This document shows, one piece after another, positions 59,758 through 64,000 of a stretch of DNA of 64,000 nucleotides. Source of the stretch: Haloarcula mannanilytica. Its GTDB lineage: Archaea > Halobacteriota > Halobacteria > Halobacteriales > Haloarculaceae. The stretch covers positions 1 through 64,000 of the forward strand of contig NZ_BIXZ01000012.1 in NCBI RefSeq assembly GCF_005406125.1. The letters run 5' to 3'. Positions within the stretch are counted from its first letter, which is position 1, and every line of letters starts with the position of its first letter. The translations under genes were made by a program, and so were the position numbers. The notes beneath the pieces are model-generated. The model was not told the origin of the DNA. It did not search any database and saw only the letters and a program-made list of their open reading frames with translations.

Positions 59758-60084
59758 TTGAGTGACGATCAAAGAGGGATTTATTGGATCCGTTCATGAG
59801 AGTACATTGTTGGTGTAATCATATCGCTTGAACAGCCTGTTGAGCGCGTCTTTGGCTGGCTTTGGAGATATTCTCGACAAAATCTGAAGACTACGAGATA
59901 CTATGTCAGTTGATCTTTAGAGATATCGGCCTTGTTTAGACGCGGGACCAGCCTATCTATTTTGACGATGACACTCCGAATCAGGTGCTCAGTGAATCTG
60001 TATATCGAACGATAACCAAGAACAAATGAGGGTTTGTTCCTTAAGAACCCTTTAAACAATCCGTGCCAAAGATCAAGTTAGCAA
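59758..60084. other. Non-coding gap
   Basis: No gene. AT-rich. CTTGTTTAGACGCGGGACC at 59932-59950 resembles CCTGTTTAGATGTGGGACG at 62928 and may be the end of an IS element whose body is gone. Confidence 0.35.
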
Positions 60085-60471
60085 TAAATTGACGGACGGC
60101 CCTCGATATCCCAGTCGGCTCATTTATTTCGCTGATCAGCGGGTGCCTTGAGGGAGAACGGAATGATGAATTTGCTAATCTAGAGGCGGATCCATTTCCG
60201 GTATCTGCTGAAAATGCGGATAGGGGCGGTGCTGAAACAATCGTTTCTCAAACTGTCGAAGCAGGAAGTGAGTACGAGGTTGTCCACCGGAATGCGTATG
60301 ACCTGTGGCTCAGTCCTCGGACCGTGTTTCGACCGGAATGGTCTATACGACAAGACACCAAGAAAATTACTGCGCTGAAACGTACAGCTACTTCCGTCAC
60401 ACCCACATTTCCAGCGGTTGGACGATTTGTAGATTGCGCTGTGATCTGGGGAGTAGTCCCGATTTAAGCGG
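60085..60471 (+). pseudogene. Lipoprotein relic without a start codon
   Basis: A plus frame reads RTALDIPVGSFISLISGCLEGERNDEF (twin-arginine-like start and lipobox LISGC) and continues ADPFPVSAENADRGGAETIVSQTVEAGSEYEVVHRNAYDLWL. A TGA precedes the first Arg, and the later part loses coding character before the TAA at 60469-60471. A dead exported lipoprotein gene. Confidence 0.45.
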
Positions 60472-60808
60472 ATTACGTCACGGTTTTCAACAAGGCCACT
60501 TCAACTAATTCGGCGATTTTCGGTAGCTGTCTTCGAACCGAAGTCAGTGTAGAAGTTGTAATTCGAGTGTCACCCACCGTTGCGAGTTCGCTCTTATGTT
60601 CCCAACACCTTTTTGACTAATTGTCGACAGTACCAACGAAGTTGAAGAGACTGACCCAGATAGGCAAAGTCGAATTCCTCTGCTAAGTTTTTCTATCCGA
60701 TTCACCGTCGATCTAACCGCCATTTAACGCGACAGTATAGTCCTCATATATGCCGAATTTTGAAATGACAAGTATTATATTATTGCGTGTGTATAATTTA
60801 ATCGCGAC
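60472..60808. other. Non-coding gap with the promoter of the next exported protein
   Basis: No gene. AT-rich near its right end, with TATTATATTATTG (60774 on) as a likely TATA region about 30 bases before the next start. Confidence 0.4.
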
Positions 60809-61777
60809 ATGTCAGACCATAGCTGGAATAGTGTAAATCGGCGGAAAGTTCTAAAAACGACAGCAGTTAGCCTTGGAGGCATTTCAGCCTTCACAGGAAT
60901 TACAACTGCAGATAATGACTCTGAACCCGCTCGTACAATAGAACTCCAAATCCCGGACACAGAAAACTCATCCACAAATATGGACACATCGGCGGCTAAG
61001 GATCTTACTTCGAGTAACCCAAGTGTAAAAGAAGTTGATACCGCCGTCGTTAAGTCTTCTGCAATTGATACTGTTCGTGTTGACCTCTACAACGATGAGA
61101 AAATTGAAGTTGGAGTCACCGGACCAAGATCAAAAGAAGCAGACTCATCGGCGATGATAGTTCGAGTTGATGCGCAGGATTCCAAAGGTCACTATAATCC
61201 AGATAGTGCAATAATTGAACTCAAAAACCCCAATAATAATGGTAAAAAACCCAATACCACACAAGTCGGAGGGGGATCATCCGAAGTAGAAACTCCCTCC
61301 GGTGGGACTACAATAAGCAAATCTGATTCTGAAGATAGTGATGACGGAACTGATTACACAAGTAATTATGGAGGTGGCATAATAGTGAGCGGGAACACAT
61401 CTGAGGGGAGTTGGTTTGATGACTGGTGTCGCCATGCTCAAACGGTTGAGTGGGAGGAGTCAAATGGAGAAGTTGACTGGGCAAGATATAATAAATGCTG
61501 GAAGACAGAATCCTATGGTTCTGGTTCTTGGGATGTGAAAGAACACAGGTGGCGCGATCGGAACTTTAGTGGTGACGATTATTATGCAGGATCAACGTCT
61601 ACCTTCGAAAAGTTTGAGTCAGGTGGAGAATGGACTTATACACTAAGATCCTCAATGACATGCAAACCCAATGGTGAAAACGATTGGTGGGGTTGGGGTC
61701 GGTGCTACGACTCTGACCGCCCAGAGTTTCGTTTTGATATGAAGACTGATTATGGCCCACCATGTGATAGTTGGTAA
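60809..61777 (+). CDS. Exported protein with twin-arginine signal and Cys/Trp-rich C-terminus
   Basis: A 322-residue protein. The signal NRRKVLKTTAVSLGGISAFTG is twin-arginine. The middle is Ser/Asn/Gly-rich and low-complexity (NPNNNGKKPNTTQVGGGSS, SDSEDSDDGTDYTS), then a Trp/Cys-rich domain (SWFDDWCRHAQTVEWEE, YNKCWKTESYGSGSWDVKEHRWRDRNF, CKPNGENDWWGWGRCYD) with 5 Cys. AT-rich with poor codon bias, so probably acquired. Secreted adhesin, toxin or bacteriocin-like factor are all possible. Confidence 0.65.
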   Translation: MSDHSWNSVNRRKVLKTTAVSLGGISAFTGITTADNDSEPARTIELQIPDTENSSTNMDTSAAKDLTSSNPSVKEVDTAVVKSSAIDTVRVDLYNDEKIEVGVTGPRSKEADSSAMIVRVDAQDSKGHYNPDSAIIELKNPNNNGKKPNTTQVGGGSSEVETPSGGTTISKSDSEDSDDGTDYTSNYGGGIIVSGNTSEGSWFDDWCRHAQTVEWEESNGEVDWARYNKCWKTESYGSGSWDVKEHRWRDRNFSGDDYYAGSTSTFEKFESGGEWTYTLRSSMTCKPNGENDWWGWGRCYDSDRPEFRFDMKTDYGPPCDSW

Positions 61778-61945
61778 CTACTAAATTACACCATCTCTGC
61801 TTAAATTGTATATGAACTAATCACTATTTAGATATATAAGTGTAAAATTATACGAGTGGTAACGTAAATATATTAAGTACGCACTTAGAAGAATTTTTCT
61901 AGCTCTGAACTTCCTAAGCTAGTGTTCTTCCATCGAAAGGATGGT

Positions 61946-62370
61946 TTAGCACTTCGTAGTTTTAGTGGTACATGCAGCCCGATAACCTGTTTGGATTGGA
62001 TTGACTGCCCCTCTAAAAGGAGGAATCGATCGATTCACATGGTCATAGTTTAGGACGTTTTTGATCTGGTTCTGGGTTTTGTAGTCAACCTGACCGCTCA
62101 ATTTATTAAGAGTTAGGGAAGTTAGATAGTCGTCAGTATCGACGAGAAATTCAGTCTCGAGGACATCGTATCCCTTGGTAAGTTTGTGCAGAAATACTTC
62201 CGTGGGCCAGTCCCGCGGCGGTTGAACACTCAATTTCGAGCTGTAACTTTGATTCAGCCAGTGTCGACGGCGGCGTATAAACTTCTTTTCTCCGTTAACC
62301 TTGATCTGTTTATCGCCATTTGCAATCCGCAGCGGCTTCGCTGTGAGGGGTTGTTCTGGGCTTCAGACAG
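61946..62370 (-). pseudogene. Decayed IS6-like transposase of the type split at 24.3/27.4 kb
   Basis: The minus strand reads TLSEAQ..., GEKK..YAAVD in shifting frames, then EVFLHKLTKGYDVLETEFLVDTDDYLTSLTLNKLSGQVDYKTQN, matching the other copy (FLHRLTQKHDVADSVFLVDAGGYLTAL..LSGRLDY). The C-terminal end is scrambled. Many frame changes. Confidence 0.65.
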
Positions 62371-62389
62371 TGTTTGAACCCAGTTCTAC

Positions 62390-62570
62390 CTCAACGAGCC
62401 GAGTTTCGGCTTTAGGTCGACCACTATGACAATCGGAATATTATCAAACCCAACATTCGAAATATAAAACTACTATGTTATACCTTTTCAAATGTTTCAG
62501 CTACGACGAACCGAGTACCGCTGAAAATCGGCTCTAGAATTTTCTCGCTGGCACAATAATCTAAAATACA
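62390..62570 (+). pseudogene. Fragment of an IS6-family transposase C-terminus
   Basis: Plus-strand words resembling the end of the 53.8-kb copy: GTTTCAGCTACGACGAACC..CCGCTGAAAATCGGCTC corresponds to the FSHVDPETAENWL part. Very decayed. Confidence 0.35.
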
Positions 62571-62665
62571 TACAATTTTATAAATAGGCACTAACAACTA
62601 TTTTAAGAAGGAAAATATCTCAACGGACCGGTAAGGTTATTTCGTCTCATCTTGAAAGAACAGAT

Positions 62666-62860
62666 ATGAAGAATATATTAAAACAAGCATCTCAAATAGG
62701 CCACTTCAGAGATCTGTTCTTTTCAATTATCGCTATGATTATATTCGTGATCGTGGCAGGCATTTTGGAGTACGGAAATCTAGTTACCACTTCAGCCGGG
62801 TTGATCATGATTCTGCTGGTTGGCTTGCTTGGTTTTCTGCTAAGCAGAGCCGTCAATTAG
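62666..62860 (+). CDS. Small two-span membrane protein
   Basis: A 64-residue protein, MKNILKQASQIGHFRD, then two hydrophobic segments (LFFSIIAMIIFVIVAGILEY and SAGLIMILLVGLLGFLLSRAV). No family recognised. Preceded by GAAAGAACAGAT with no strong ribosome-binding site. Size and topology are those of halocin-immunity-like or DUF-type membrane peptides, but this is only a possibility. Confidence 0.5.
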   Translation: MKNILKQASQIGHFRDLFFSIIAMIIFVIVAGILEYGNLVTTSAGLIMILLVGLLGFLLSRAVN

Positions 62861-63095
62861 CATGGAAACCGGTCAGCAACAACTCTACAACTGATTTCGA
62901 TGTTGGAGTGAATGTGATTGGGTTGGACCTGTTTAGATGTGGGACGTAAGCAGCTATCGTTAGCTAATGGCGCTATAAATTAGTTGCCCAGTTTTTTCCT
63001 TCCGCCGTGTTGAATTTGGAGAATAGACATTACATCCCACCCATGCGGTGATTTGGAACATTTGAACGTGGTAAATCACCAGTCAGAGCTTGATT

Positions 63096-63651
63096 TCACT
63101 GCTTCAGAGATTGCTTGATGTTGTGCACCGTACACATCAGGATGAGCTCACGAAATTCACCGTACCAAGTTCGCGCACGCACGGTGTCACACGAGCGTGC
63201 GCTTGATCGTGGAGAAGACGGTTGCACACATCGCTTGTTGACGGTAGCGATGTCCATCGATCCGTGCGTTATACGCGTGACCGATGGGCTGGAACTCACG
63301 ATATTCAATCAGTGGTCTCACGCCTTCTTCGCGGAATTTGTCGCGTAATTCCATCCAGTCGTAGCCTTTGTCCGCAACGAGGCTGGCGAGGTCGCCCGCG
63401 TTGCGGCGGGCGACCTGCCAGCCGAGCTGTGTGTCATGGCGTTTCTCAGTCGTACAGTGAACGTCTAGAATCGCTTGATATCTGTGTCGATGAGTGCTGT
63501 TGTTTTGAGCGTCTGAACCCGGTAATTCGTCCGCCAGCAGTAGTGTTTGTAGCGCTTTCGCGGTCGAAAAAGGTCGCGTCGATGGCGGCGTGACCGCTCG
63601 GCTCGTGCTCCTGCGCCGAGAGTGGTCCTCAGTTACCGAATAATCGTACAC
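63096..63651 (-). pseudogene. IS5-family transposase, decayed
   Basis: The frame HRYQAILDVHCTTEKRHDTQLGWQVARRNAGDLASLVADKGYDWMELRDKFREEGVRPLIEYREFQPIGHAYNARI, YRQQAMCATVFSTIKRTL, then in another frame VRARTWYGEFRELILMCTVHNIKQSL. ADKGYD is the second catalytic Asp region and the YRxxxxxETxFSxxKR-like end is IS5. The first 30 codons and the junction are scrambled. Confidence 0.75.
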
Positions 63652-63772
63652 GGAGAGATATAAGGGGTAAATTCAGCAACCAACTCTCAGTTATTTATCA
63701 TTTGATAGAAGTGCTGTCAAATCGAAAGAACAAACTTATAATGTTATCCTGGGCAAAGTGGAAGGCAAAGAC

Positions 63773-63961
63773 ATGACATCTGAGATACTTACCCGTTCAG
63801 AGCCAGCATTACTATTGGGTCTTGGCTTCTTAGTTTTTGTGTACGGAGCGGCCCAATGGACGGGTTTTGTCACGTACACACCCCCTGCCATCGTATATAT
63901 CATTGCAGGTATTGTCGCCTTGCTTTGGGGTGTGTCACTTAACAGTCGACGGACACGTTGA
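63773..63961 (+). CDS. Small two-span membrane protein
   Basis: A 62-residue protein, MTSEILTRSEPALLLGLGFLVFVYGAAQW, GFVTYTPPAIVYIIAGIVALLWGVSL, ending NSRRTR. Two membrane helices. GGAAGGCAAAGAC precedes the chosen ATG at 63773; an ATG at 63758 is also in frame. No family recognised. Confidence 0.5.
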   Translation: MTSEILTRSEPALLLGLGFLVFVYGAAQWTGFVTYTPPAIVYIIAGIVALLWGVSLNSRRTR

Positions 63962-64000
63962 GATTGCGCACGGATGGAGACACGAGGGACAGAACTGCTC

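Overview
The window is from a halophilic archaeon (class Halobacteria). The evidence is mostly acidic proteins, twin-arginine export signals (RRxxL-type), haloarchaeal insertion sequences, Orc1/Cdc6 genes beside haloarchaeal origin repeats (ACACCGGGTTTCCGGTGAAAC type), an HTH-10 (bacterio-opsin-activator-like) regulator and TATA-type promoters. The many insertion sequences, broken genes and a plasmid-type origin suggest a megaplasmid or a highly accessory chromosomal region.

Layout. (1) 1-3.6 kb: CBS-domain protein, a monooxygenase-fold protein, a cystathionine gamma-synthase-type PLP enzyme and a MOSC protein. (2) 3.8-5.3 kb: intact IS630-type element and gene debris. (3) 5.4-13.4 kb: iron-acquisition locus. 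A PLP decarboxylase and two IucA/IucC-type siderophore synthetases run leftward. A glutamine-synthetase-like ligase and an exported iron-siderophore-binding lipoprotein run rightward. All three transcription units carry the same DtxR/IdeR-like palindrome. (4) 13.5-15.0 kb: decayed ISH3-type element. (5) 15.3-18.95 kb: replication origin with an intact orc1/cdc6, a truncated second orc and two different families of origin repeats. (6) 19-22.5 kb: IS1595-type insertion, a Fic/Doc-like toxin and an HTH partner. (7) 22.7-39.1 kb: a mobile-element backbone read almost wholly rightward. It holds an ArdC-type antirestriction protease, a Mom-like DNA-modification protein, Cys-rich small proteins, a SWIM protein and a broken DNA methylase, and ends at a tyrosine integrase. 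Eleven genes here are preceded by the same stem-loop leader. Minus-strand cargo (ISH3, a lipoprotein, an HTH-PIN pair, a secreted-protein operon) interrupts it. (8) 39.3-52.1 kb: three large DDE transposase genes. Two related copies in the same orientation bracket a 7-kb redox-metabolism island (aldo-keto reductase, cupin, MFS, SDR, acetyltransferase fusion, alcohol dehydrogenase, HTH-10 regulator) whose promoters share an element beside the TATA box. (9) 52.1-64 kb: AT-richer region of secreted and membrane proteins, including a halocin C8-like precursor with a ten-cysteine C-terminus, a decayed subtilase and many insertion-sequence relics.

Most notable: the family of covarying stem-loop leaders at 22.7-37.8 kb; the halocin-like gene and its neighbours; the origin with two repeat specificities; the iron locus with shared operators and no hydroxamate enzymes; one HTH family paired with two different toxin folds; and a transposase gene cut in two with its halves in permuted order.

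Limits: all calls were made by eye from the sequence. Family names rest on remembered motifs, identities were not computed, and start codons are choices supported by ribosome-binding sites or overlaps where stated.
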